Below, in pieces: positions 10,745-19,540 of a stretch of DNA of 22,177 nt. The position numbers and the translations under genes were made by a program. The notes beneath the pieces are model-generated. The model ran no database searches, was not told where the DNA came from, and saw only the letters and a list, made by a program, of their open reading frames with translations. How positions within the stretch are numbered: position 1 is the stretch's first letter; every line of letters starts with the position of its first letter. The stretch is taken from the NCBI GenBank assembly GCA_016946835.1, contig JACVTC010000080.1, positions 875,001 to 897,177 of the forward strand. Reading direction: 5' to 3'. The DNA is from Neocallimastix lanati (nom. inval.) (lineage: Eukaryota; Neocallimastigomycota; Neocallimastigomycetes; Neocallimastigales; Neocallimastigaceae).

Positions 10745-10838
10745 ATTAAATATTTTTAAATAATTATTTTATTATTATTATTTTTTATATTTTTATATTC
10801 TTATTAATAATTTTTATATCTATATCATTAATTTTATG

Positions 10839-10960
10839 CTGAAACACTTAGTAAGGTCGTCCAGTAGGGAAAATAGTGTGTGACTACCTCAATATTCCCA
10901 CAACTCCTGAGGAGGAGAGGCTGAAACCTAGAGCGGTACACATCAGAAATAAAAAAAAAA
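10839..10960 (+). mobile_element. 5'-truncated copy of the same SINE family (3' part only)
   Basis: On the plus strand this matches the minus-strand 3' part of the neighbouring SINE. Shared blocks in order are AGTAAGG, GTCCAG, GACTACCTCAATATTCCC (ACTACCTCATTATTCCC in the other copy), GTACACATCAGAAATA, then poly-A. It carries about 30 nt absent from the full copy, between the TTCCC block and the tail. The 5' truncation is typical of target-primed reverse transcription. The paralog near 11620 lacks this insertion too. No clear target duplication is visible. Confidence 0.72.
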
Positions 10961-11452
10961 TATTTTTATATAGTAAAATATTAGTTTATTATTAAATATA
11001 TTAGTTAAATTTATTTATACGTTTATAATTAAACAAAAAGTTTTATTTAAAAATCATCAATTAAGACATCATTAAAATATTATAATTATTGATAATAATT
11101 ATAAAAAGAAAAAAAAAAGTATTATAAATTAATTATTTGGAATTATTATAACAATATCCATCAGAATCTTTAAATAATTATATAAATAATTTATTTGCAA
11201 AAAAAAAAAAATTATTTTGATAAATGAATATAAACTTTAAAAAAAGAAGAATCTAAATCTTTATTTTATAATGCTTAGAAGATTAGAAAGAAAAAAGAGA
11301 GGAATATAAAAAAAAGTATTAGAAAGATCTTATGAAATCAATATTTTAATGTTTAATTGAAAAATTACAAAACTGACGGAGTAATGATTAAATGAAAAAT
11401 ATCATGAAGAGTTCTGTTGTACAAAATTATAATTAATAGTTAAATTATTCTT
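10961..11452. other. Non-coding AT-rich DNA
   Basis: No ORF, RNA gene or repeat family is recognised between the truncated SINE and the second copy of the duplicated segment. The strip 11340-11420 is slightly less AT-rich but shows no motif I recognise. Confidence 0.55.
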
Positions 11453-11635
11453 ATTAAAAATTCATAATTGTTCAAAAAATTTAAATATTTTTTAAAATTT
11501 AATTTAAAAAAATATAAGAATATATCTTTATCATTAAATATTTCTAAATCGTTATTATATTATTATTATTCTAATATTATTATTATTATAAACATTTATA
11601 TCTATATCATTAATTTTATGAATATTTTTATATAT
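11453..11635. repeat. Duplicated non-coding segment (copy 2): empty site lacking both SINEs
   Basis: It aligns with 10042-10123 joined to 10745-10838 and then to the sequence after 10960. At the first junction it reads ATATCTTTATCATTAAATAT without interruption. At the second, TTTTATGAATATTTTTATAT runs through the point where the truncated SINE sits in copy 1. Confidence 0.75.
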
Positions 11636-13077
11636 TGAAATATAATAATTATAGATAATAATTATAAAATAAATAAAATAAATAAATTCTTTACGAGATT
11701 ATTATTATTATAATGTAATGAACATTAACTATGATCATCTTGGTTATTAAAATAAAATATTTAAATAAAAGTTTACTATTAAAATATATAATAAAAATAA
11801 TAAAATCTTTAACCTTAATTTGACCTTGTTTATTAAAACTATTTATTTATTTATTTAAATTTTTTACTTATGTATTTGTTTATTAAAAAATTTGAAACGC
11901 CACATTTTCTGAAATGCAACACTTCCTTACTATTCAAAGTCTTCTTTTTTTTTTTTTTTTATTTTTTTTGTAAATATATTTAAATAATTAATCAAAGCTT
12001 TTTTTTTTTTTTAATTTTTTAGTAAACATGTATTTTAAATAATTAAAAAAAACAATTTTTTTTAAATATATTATAATTTATCCACATTATTATAAGAATA
12101 TTTTGAAAATATCAGTAGTAGTTAAAACTTTAAAAAGTTTAATATAACAAATTTTATTATACATTTAATATTAAAAAATATATATATAAAAGTTTAAAAA
12201 GATATATAAATATATTAATAAATAAATATATATTCTATATTAATATATTATTATTTATGTCAGTTTCGGTGTTTTTTTTTTTTTTTTTTAATATTTTTTT
12301 AATATAAAAAAAATTTTTTTCATATATAAATTTTTAATTGACCATTATTCCATAAAAGTTTTTTAATTTTTATAATTTTAATTAGTAATAATAATTATTA
12401 ACATATAACATATAATATATACATTAATTTGCCATTACTAATCTTAATAATTGAAATCAAGATAAAATATATATAATCAATAATTTATTATATATTATTA
12501 ATACATAATACATAATAGATTATTTATTTTTTTTTCATTTAAAAAAAAATAATTCAATAATAAATATATCTTCTATTATTATTTGTAGCAGTATAAATGA
12601 TAAATAAAAGACTTGTATATGCAGTTAGCAATATCATAATATTTTTTTATATTATTGAAATATTTGGTTATAATTGAAATAATAATAAATAATAACTTTA
12701 AAATTTAATAAAAATTTCAATTAGATTATTTATATCTTTTAAATATATATATTAATATTTTAAATATATCAATATTTAAAAAAAAATAAAGTTTTTTTTT
12801 TTTTTTTTTTATTTTCTTTTAAATAGAACTTTACTATAGTAAATTTATTATTATATGCTACTTTCATATATTATATATTATAATATTAATATAATATTAA
12901 TGTAAGTTGAATGTTTGATATAATACAATGATTGGACGGTCATTAAGTTTTTTTTTTTTTATTTTTATTGACACAAAAATTTTATATACAATAGAATGCT
13001 ATATCAAAATCCTATAATGGTAAGCAAACTATTTTTGGAAATGTTATTAAGCATATTTATTATTTATTTTATTTTAT
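11636..13077. other. Gene-free AT-rich DNA up to the LTR element
   Basis: No coding region or RNA gene is recognised. It holds T-runs at 11947-11960, 12000-12012, 12274-12289 and 12793-12810. The strip 11894-11940 is less AT-rich and has a weak inverted match to 9641-9666. Confidence 0.6.
13074..13077. repeat. Candidate 4-bp target duplication (TTAT), left
   Basis: TTAT precedes the TG of the left LTR and TTAT follows the CA of the right LTR (22084-22087). A 4-6 bp duplication is expected for Ty3/gypsy, but a chance match is not rare in such AT-rich DNA. Confidence 0.5.
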
Positions 13078-13913
13078 TGTTATGGTTCGGGTTTTATTAG
13101 AATTTTATTTAATTATTTATTTTTAATATTTTTCTGTCTGCATTTTAATTCTTGAAAAACTTCACTTATTTATACTTTTTGAAAAAAAATAAATATGTAA
13201 AGCCTTTCTACATTTTGTTATCATATTTAAAAAAAATAATCTACTATTACTAATTACTTCAATTTTATATTAATTTAAATTAATTAATTCATAAATATTT
13301 TTATTTTAATAAATTTTGTTTATATAATTTTATATTATTTTTCATATACTAAAACTAAATTATTTAATATATACGAAAAGAAACAAACAAAATTTAAAAA
13401 GATTTTACAGAAAAATAAAGTTATTTTAATCAAGAATGTTAATATAATATTCTTATATTTTATATAAAATAAATTTAAAAACTATAATATATTTAATATT
13501 TATTATTAATCAATTAAGATTTGATTTTATTTGTGGGGAATAAAAAAAAATATTAAATAATCAATTTAAAAATAAAATAAAATACTAAAAAGAATACAAG
13601 TTTAATATTGATACAATATAATAATAATATAATAATATATTTGAAAATAAAAATAAAATATTAATATTGATAATAAACACTTTAATAAAATAATAAAATT
13701 TAAGGTTAAATTATAGATATTGATATTAATAATAAAAATATAGAATTATTGATAATATTTTAGAAACTTTTAATAAAAATAAAAAAAATATATTTAGAAA
13801 ATATTTTAGTATAGAAAATATAGTAAAGTAATATTAAGTAAAGAATAATATAATGGATTCTAAAGTAAGTTGAAATTCTAATTAATAATCCATTATATGT
13901 TCGTTCTTTACCA
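13078..13913 (-). repeat. 3' LTR of the Ty3/gypsy element
   Basis: 836 bp starting TGTTATGG and ending TTTACCA, so it has the usual TG...CA ends. It matches 21249-22083 base for base except for one extra A near 13800. It contains a 12-bp inverted repeat (13848-13859 with 13887-13898). In element orientation U3 begins at 13913. Confidence 0.97.
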
Positions 13914-13915
13914 AG

Positions 13916-13926
13916 ATGCCCCCACT
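13916..13926 (-). promoter_or_regulatory. Candidate polypurine tract (AGTGGGGGCAT)
   Basis: It is the only G-rich stretch between the pol stop and the 3' LTR and lies 2 nt before the LTR start on the minus strand. It is a poor polypurine tract, with T and C inside, but plus-strand priming must occur about here. Confidence 0.5.
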
Positions 13927-13936
13927 AAGACTCAAG

Positions 13937-16900
13937 CTAATCTATAGCTGAGTTATACTTTACTATATTTTTCAAATGAACATTACGATTCATTTGAATC
14001 ATAGTATTTGGGTCCGCAAGTGTTACGGTATTAAATTGTTTTTTTATTACTTTTAAAGGACCAACAAAATAAGGTTCTAATTTAGAACGACTAAAATTTC
14101 GAACAAGAACTAAATCACCGATTCTTATGTTTTTGGAATTTTTCATGCTATTTTTTTCTTCCCTTCGATTGGCCCAATATTTACTTGCGTTCTTTACATT
14201 TTCAGCTGCTTCCATGGTCCACCTATAATGTGAGATAAATTTTTCTAAAAGAATTTCATCTGAAGATTTATTCATTCCTTGTGTAGGTCTAGCAGCAATG
14301 TCGAAAGGCTGTTGATCCTCACGACCATAAACTAATTCGAAGCTAGAATGTTTGGTTACAGAATTCTTTGTAGTTCTAAGGGCCCACAAGGCTGAAGGTA
14401 ATACCTCATCCCAGTCTTTATTTTCTTCACCAAGTAATCTCAATAATTTACCAATTTCTTTATTCCTATTTTCAACCAATCCATTACTTTCTGGGTGATA
14501 GGTAGTGGTAAATTTTACGTAAACATCATATAAGTCCAGGAATATTTTAGTCATATCCGATGTGAATTGAACTCCATTATCCGTTGTAATGACTTGAGGA
14601 ACTCCATGTCTAGCGAAAACATTTATTAAAAACTTAATGATGTCCTTAGATGTAATATTTTCAGTAGGTTCAGCCTCCACCCACTTTGTGAAATAATCCA
14701 CCGCAACAATGATATATTGGTTTTTATTACCAGTTTTTATTAAGGGACCAATAATATCAAGTCCAAGATGAGTAAAAGGGCCTTCAACTTCTGTTGGAAT
14801 GTTTTCGGTTGGTTCTGGATATGGCTGAGGGCGATTTAACTGACATTTTTCGCATTTTGAAATTATCCGTTTTATATCGTTGACCATATCATTCCAGTAG
14901 TAACTTTTTCTAAGTCTTTGATATGTTTTATAATAACCTTCATGGCCAACATGATGTGCTTCGAGAATTAATTTTAGTTTTTCATTTGTTTCGGTAACAA
15001 GTTTTCTATAATTATTTCCATCTATAAAATAATCTATACCATCAATCTTTGTAAATTTTTCTTCAATAAATTCTTTAATTACTTTAGAAAGTGAATCATT
15101 TTCATCATCTTTATTCGTTTTTATAGCTAATACCTTTTGTTCTTTATCGTTCTTCATTCTAGATAAAGCGTCGGCTACTACATTCTTTTTACCTTGCTCA
15201 TAGCGAATATCCACTTTTAGCATACTTGCAGTCAAACACCATCTTGTTTGTCGTGCATTATTCGGTTCCTTATTATTAAATAAACCTAGTAGAGGTTTGT
15301 GATCTGTAAAAACTATGGTTCTAAAGGGGCTTCCCATAATATAAGGTTTTAATTTAGTAATACAATAATATAAAGCCGTTCCTTCCAAATCGGTTATTCC
15401 ATAATTCTTTTCTGCTTTGGTTAAGCTACGGCTAATGAAATGAATCGGGTGTTCTATTTCCGATTCGTCTTTCTGCAATAAAACTCCACCAATACCTTCA
15501 TATGATGCATCTGTTCGAATAATGAATTCTTTGGAAAAATCAGGATATTTTAAAATAGGAGCATTAATTAATTTTTCTTTTAATTTGGTAAAACTTTGTT
15601 TTTGTTCATTATTCCATTTATATTTTACGCCTTTTCTTAATAGCTTACAAAGAGGAGCTGAGGTTTGAGCATATTCATTTATAAAGTTCCTATAATATCC
15701 TACAGCACCTAAGAATGATCTTAACTCATGTATATTCGTGGGTTCTTTCCAGGCTTTAATTGCTTCAATTTTACTATTTTGAGGACTAAGACCCTTAGTA
15801 GAAATCTTGTGACCAAGAACTTCAACTTCCGTTTGCATAAAGTGACATTTTTCAATATTAATTTTTAATTTATGTTCCTTGAAGATTGCTAATACCTGCT
15901 TTATGTGTTGGATATGTTCTTCGACAGTTTTTGAATATATAAGTATATCATCAATAAAGTTGAAAACACATTTTCCGATTAAAGGAAATAAAATTCTATT
16001 CATTTCCCGTTGGAAGGTAGCCGGAGCTCCAGTTAATCCAAAAGGCATAACTTTGAATTGGTAGTTGCCAAATTTGGTTGTAAAACTGGTTATTTCAACA
16101 CTTTCTTCGTCCATTAGGATTTGATGGTAACCTGAGTATAGATCCATAGTAGTAAAGATTTTGGCACCATCTAGACTGTCAAATATCTCGTCAATATAAG
16201 GAAGGGCATAAGAGTCTTTTTCGGTTAGATCATTCACCTTGCGGTAGTCCACACACAATCTCCATTTTCCATTAGCCTTTGGGACCACAACAACAGGTGA
16301 AGACCATTCTGAATATGATGGTACAACTAGCTTTTTCTTAATAAGTTTAATTAGTTCTTCTTTAATAATATCAGATTTAAATTTGGTTACTCTGTAACAT
16401 CTTTGTTTAACAGGTTTTGCGTTCGCTTTCAAGTTAATTTTATGAGGGGCCAAGTCTGACGGTGTTAATTCTTCAGAAGATGTCGCTATAATGTCCAAGT
16501 TTTCTTCAAGTAATTTTACTATTACATCTTTATAATCTTTACAAAGGCTTGCTAAAAATTTTTCATCATGGATATACTCTTGCGGAGATAGACCTTCAAG
16601 TTTCTTTAATTCATTAGTTGTGTCTTCATCTTCAAGTATTTTCCTTACTATACATACTAATTTTTCTTCTTCTTGGAAATTATTATTAATAGGAGCTATA
16701 ACGTCGATTAGTCCTTGAGAATTAAATTGACATAAACTATATCTTATAGGATGGATAAAAAGATTGTGTTCTACTTGAGTTTGAAAATTAATCAACAAAT
16801 CATAAAATGGGTCATCATCATCAATTATTCGAAAATCTACTATCATTTTATAATCATTAATCTTAACAGGTATTCGTACAATGATTCCTTCCGAATACTC

Positions 16901-18049
16901 ATCATTCTTAGTCGCTAAACGTATCCTTCCACGACTAATACCTACTTCTTCATAATTTCCAGGTAATTTCTCATAAAATTTTTTTGTGACAACATTGAGG
17001 TTACTACAAGAATCAATAAGTGCTTTACCAGGAATTTCATCTACTGTTACATCAACCATGGCAATATCTTCTTCTGAGGTTTCCTTACTTTTGCTAATAT
17101 AAGAGTGATCAATATTATTTACCAAAGTAGCAGCAGCAATAGTATTGTTTAATGCACCTATTATTTTCTTTTCAGGTTTTTCTAATTTTAATCCTTGACT
17201 TACTTGACTTCTGACTTTTGGAGAAACATTGAGGAGCTGACCGAAACTAATATTACACTTGGTTTCATTCAAATCTTGTAAAACATCATATTCTTCCTGA
17301 TCCTTACACATCTTGATGTTCCTAAGCGTTCTACTAATTGTTGCTTTTTCTTTAGGCTCTTGAAAATCTATGAGCTTCTGTAATGTAATATTCTCATGAC
17401 CTTCGTCATTAAGCTTTTCAGGAACTTCAATAACTTCCATTTCATTGATTTGTTTTGTTTTAATAATTTTATCGTTTTCATTATCGATTAATTTATTTAA
17501 TCGTTGATGCATTTTATCACTAGTAGTACTGATGCTATTTCTTTGTTTAGAAGAATCCAGACTTTGCTTTTCTCTTATAGTAATATTATCCTCCCTTTCC
17601 TTCCTTTTTCCCTTGTTATTTCCAAAGTTAGCTCTTTCTTTATTCCGAATTTGTTTTTCTTTGGCTTTCTCAATATTTATATTAGGCTGCGCCATTATCG
17701 AAGGATGTAGTTGATTTTTATTTTTAACAATTATTCTATTTTCTATTTCCTTCTCTTTTATCTTTCTTATTGCAGGAGTTGTTATAGGGGTAGGATTATC
17801 TTTGAGACTTTTACGTTGTCTCTTTTCATTATTTTCACTAGTTTCATCGTTAGTCGTCAACTTCCTTTTTGTCGCACTAACTATAAATTCTACATCATTC
17901 TCATTATCGGATTCTTTGTGAGTTTCATTAGTATAGGAAGCATCTTCTTTTTCTTCCTTATTATAATCATTTGTACTACTAGGAATGGATTTGTATTGTA
18001 ATGAAGCTATTTTATTTTTATAGGGAGTGCTTCCTCTCCCTTTTAGTGG
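13937..18049 (-). CDS. pol: Pol polyprotein: protease, reverse transcriptase, RNase H, integrase (by -1 frameshift from gag)
   Basis: The frame is open from the frameshift site at 18049 to the stop at 13937. The first in-frame start-like codon, at 17860, is TTG, so independent initiation is unlikely; the 63 codons before it form the frameshift extension. Counting from 17860: residues 1-270 are a charged Lys/Glu/Asn-rich region I do not recognise. Protease is about 270-370 with active-site D283-S-C285 instead of DS/TG. RT is about 480-690 (D573 in TMDLYSG, PFGLTGAPATFQ, FIDD 635-638). RNase H is about 770-900 (D784, E826, D853, D897). The integrase zinc site is H969, H973, C1003, C1006. The integrase core has D1035, D1094 and E1130 with the expected DX35E spacing. 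A GPY/F-like block lies near 1261-1268. All RT, RNase H and integrase catalytic residues are present. The protein copies element RNA into DNA in particles and inserts it in the nucleus. Confidence 0.96.
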   Translation of the reverse strand, partial: PLKGRGSTPYKNKIASLQYKSIPSSTNDYNKEEKEDASYTNETHKESDNENDVEFIVSATKRKLTTNDETSENNEKRQRKSLKDNPTPITTPAIRKIKEKEIENRIIVKNKNQLHPSIMAQPNINIEKAKEKQIRNKERANFGNNKGKRKEREDNITIREKQSLDSSKQRNSISTTSDKMHQRLNKLIDNENDKIIKTKQINEMEVIEVPEKLNDEGHENITLQKLIDFQEPKEKATISRTLRNIKMCKDQEEYDVLQDLNETKCNISFGQLLNVSPKVRSQVSQGLKLEKPEKKIIGALNNTIAAATLVNNIDHSYISKSKETSEEDIAMVDVTVDEIPGKALIDSCSNLNVVTKKFYEKLPGNYEEVGISRGRIRLATKNDEYSEGIIVRIPVKINDYKMIVDFRIIDDDDPFYDLLINFQTQVEHNLFIHPIRYSLCQFNSQGLIDVIAPINNNFQEEEKLVCIVRKILEDEDTTNELKKLEGLSPQEYIHDEKFLASLCKDYKDVIVKLLEENLDIIATSSEELTPSDLAPHKINLKANAKPVKQRCYRVTKFKSDIIKEELIKLIKKKLVVPSYSEWSSPVVVVPKANGKWRLCVDYRKVNDLTEKDSYALPYIDEIFDSLDGAKIFTTMDLYSGYHQILMDEESVEITSFTTKFGNYQFKVMPFGLTGAPATFQREMNRILFPLIGKCVFNFIDDILIYSKTVEEHIQHIKQVLAIFKEHKLKINIEKCHFMQTEVEVLGHKISTKGLSPQNSKIEAIKAWKEPTNIHELRSFLGAVGYYRNFINEYAQTSAPLCKLLRKGVKYKWNNEQKQSFTKLKEKLINAPILKYPDFSKEFIIRTDASYEGIGGVLLQKDESEIEHPIHFISRSLTKAEKNYGITDLEGTALYYCITKLKPYIMGSPFRTIVFTDHKPLLGLFNNKEPNNARQTRWCLTASMLKVDIRYEQGKKNVVADALSRMKNDKEQKVLAIKTNKDDENDSLSKVIKEFIEEKFTKIDGIDYFIDGNNYRKLVTETNEKLKLILEAHHVGHEGYYKTYQRLRKSYYWNDMVNDIKRIISKCEKCQLNRPQPYPEPTENIPTEVEGPFTHLGLDIIGPLIKTGNKNQYIIVAVDYFTKWVEAEPTENITSKDIIKFLINVFARHGVPQVITTDNGVQFTSDMTKIFLDLYDVYVKFTTTYHPESNGLVENRNKEIGKLLRLLGEENKDWDEVLPSALWALRTTKNSVTKHSSFELVYGREDQQPFDIAARPTQGMNKSSDEILLEKFISHYRWTMEAAENVKNASKYWANRREEKNSMKNSKNIRIGDLVLVRNFSRSKLEPYFVGPLKVIKKQFNTVTLADPNTMIQMNRNVHLKNIVKYNSAID

Positions 18050-18055
18050 TTTAAA
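17935..18055 (-). promoter_or_regulatory. Programmed -1 ribosomal frameshift site with stem-loop and candidate pseudoknot
   Basis: On the minus strand, TTTAAAC (18055-18049) is in the correct gag phase (T TTA AAC), followed by CAC and the gag stop TAA. After a 7-nt spacer comes a 6-bp stem AGGGAG/CTCCCT (18041-18036 with 18027-18022) with loop AGGAAGCA. The whole 8-nt loop is complementary to TGCTTCCT at 17942-17935. A -1 slip reads CCA CTA AAA GGG and continues in the open pol frame. Heptamer, spacer and structure match known -1 frameshift signals; the distant pairing is inferred. Confidence 0.85.
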
Positions 18056-18936
18056 GATTTTCCACTATATAACCGTTTCTTATTTTCTTGAATAATTGCA
18101 TTTAACTTAGGACAATTATACTGCAAATGTCCTGGATCGCTACAATAAAAACAGGCTTTAATGGTAAGATTTTTCATTTTTTTTGTTAAGTCCTCCAATT
18201 CGTAATCTTTATTTCTTTTTGGGCTTCTAACTTCATAATTCTCTCTTACTACCTTTCTGTTGTTTTGATAATTATTCCTGATATTTATTCTTGGGTTGAC
18301 AATTTCAGTTGAGTACTCTTTTGAGGGTCTCAAATTCATTACTCTATCAACTTTTTCGGCAATGTCAAACGCCCGATTTAAAGAAATGTCATCCTTAAGG
18401 GAGACCTTTTTCCAAGCTTCTTCATTGTTCCTAAGAGCATCAATATAATCGAGAACACTGACTCGCTTCTTTCTTTTCTTATCTAATTTCAAATATATGG
18501 ATCGGAAACGAGTATTAAAGTCTTTTACTCGCTCATTTCTTTTAATTCTTAAAGCACGGAGCTCACGAAGTAACATATTCTGGTCTTCTTTAAGACCATA
18601 AAAAGTTTCTATTGCTTCTACAATTTCCTTTAAGGAAGGATATTCATCTTTTTTCTTTTCTTCTGAATCAGATTCTTCTTCTTCTTCGTCCTCACTTTCT
18701 GATTCAGAATCGGTACTGTAACTTTCAATTAAATCCTGGATAACTTCGCGAGGCTCTCCAGTAGACGTGAGTAAGCAGGCGGTAAAAATCTTTTTGGGAT
18801 CAGTAACTTCCTCAAGTTTTATCCATAATCGGATTTCTGATTCCCAAGATTTGATATCGAGATTTTCCTTTGAAATTTTCTCGATATCTTTTAATTCCTT
18901 TTTTAATTCTTTAAAATTGATTTTATTTTCAGCCAT
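18043..18936 (-). CDS. gag: Gag (capsid/nucleocapsid) of the Ty3/gypsy element
   Basis: The ATG at 18934-18936 (MAENK) is chosen. The frame is open a little further up, but the only upstream start-like codon is TTG. The product is 297 residues. It has a charged N-terminus, then a strongly acidic Ser/Glu/Asp stretch near residues 80-97. The central region LLRELRALRIKRNERVKDF...RF resembles the retrotransposon gag domain that forms the particle shell. The end is basic and holds one zinc knuckle (CFYCSDPGHLQYNC, residues 262-275; CX2CX4HX4C), which binds genomic RNA. The slippery frameshift heptamer overlaps codons just before the stop, so most ribosomes make Gag and a minority Gag-Pol. The acidic insert is unusual for a shell protein. 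Role firm; exact capsid boundaries not visible. Confidence 0.93.
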   Translation of the reverse strand: MAENKINFKELKKELKDIEKISKENLDIKSWESEIRLWIKLEEVTDPKKIFTACLLTSTGEPREVIQDLIESYSTDSESESEDEEEEESDSEEKKKDEYPSLKEIVEAIETFYGLKEDQNMLLRELRALRIKRNERVKDFNTRFRSIYLKLDKKRKKRVSVLDYIDALRNNEEAWKKVSLKDDISLNRAFDIAEKVDRVMNLRPSKEYSTEIVNPRINIRNNYQNNRKVVRENYEVRSPKRNKDYELEDLTKKMKNLTIKACFYCSDPGHLQYNCPKLNAIIQENKKRLYSGKSLNH

Positions 18937-19058
18937 TTGAAAATTTAAAAATGGTATTAATGCTATGATATCCAATTTAAAAATATGTTTACTTTAAAAA
19001 TATATTTAATAACAAAAAAAAAAAATAAATTTATCTTTGTTTTATACTAATATAATTA

Positions 19059-19227
19059 TGGACTCAGAAAACCCTCTGACAATCCAATTCTTTATTCCAA
19101 TAATAATTCAGACTCAGAATCTCTCTCTGAAAATCTGATAAATTAATTCAGACTCGAAAACACCCTTCGAAAATCTGAAACTAAAAAAAATAAATTCAGA
19201 CTCAAAAACGCAATTTGAAAATCTGAA
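19059..19227 (-). repeat. Array of four co-varying RNA hairpins upstream of gag
   Basis: Units at 19195-19227, 19147-19179, 19107-19139 and 19059-19086 share one design: outer stem, a 1-nt/3-nt internal loop, a 5-bp inner stem and a 6-7 nt loop. On the plus strand the inner stems are TCAAA/TTTGA, TCGAA/TTCGA, TCAGA/TCTGA and TCAGA/TCTGA. Outer stems are TTCAGA/TCTGAA (twice), TTCAGA/TCTGAT (one pair lost) and TGGA/TCCA. Sequence changes are matched on both arms, so pairing is conserved while sequence is not. The array ends 122 nt before the gag ATG. Confidence 0.85.
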
Positions 19228-19540
19228 GCTTTTTATTATGAATTTTAATGTTTATTATATTCTCTTAAGCATTAATACACAAAATATGTATATCTTAATC
19301 TTTTTTTTTTTAAATTTATTTGTAGTAATAACTTCTTTATTTAATTTTATTTAATATATTTATTTCCTTTATTAAAATAATTAATATAACATAAAGCAAA
19401 TTGTATAAATACTTAAATAATAATAATAATGTATATTTATTTTTATTTTTATTTCTTTTTTGTATATATTTATTATTCTATTAATTCTTTGTTATAACAT
19501 TTAATGAAATATTAAATAAAAAGTTAAAATACAAGCCAAA

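Larger units (their letters stand above)
10042..10838. repeat. Duplicated non-coding segment (copy 1, interrupted by a SINE)
   Basis: 10042-10123 plus 10745-10838 together match 11453-11620 with modest divergence. Shared landmarks are AAAAATTCATAATT, a TTAAAATTTAATTT-like block, CTTTATCATTAAATATTT across the junction, and TATATCTATATCATTAATTT before the second insertion. The intervening 10124-10734 is absent from the other copy, which defines the insertion. Confidence 0.75.

Noticed and set aside
10604-10745. U1 snRNA gene on the plus strand (exact ATACTTACCTG 5' end and AGGGCGAG match)
   Set aside because: The first stem-loop lacks the U1-70K loop sequence GAUCANGAAG, the rest does not fold like U1, and the segment lies inside a retroposon of the opposite orientation bounded by a target duplication.
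17858-17860. Independent translation start of pol at 17860
   Set aside because: The codon is TTG, and the pol frame is open upstream all the way to a canonical -1 frameshift site, which explains its expression.
17504-18001. Plus-strand ORFs of 60-96 residues opposite pol
   Set aside because: Hydrophobic shadows of the AT-rich Lys/Glu-coding pol strand, with no independent support.
18937-18975. Extension of gag to 18975
   Set aside because: That upstream start is TTG, not ATG; the ATG at 18936 in an A-rich context is the sensible start.
19059-19227. CRISPR-like array
   Set aside because: Units are hairpins with variable sequence and unequal spacing in a eukaryotic LTR element; no spacers of constant length and no cas genes.
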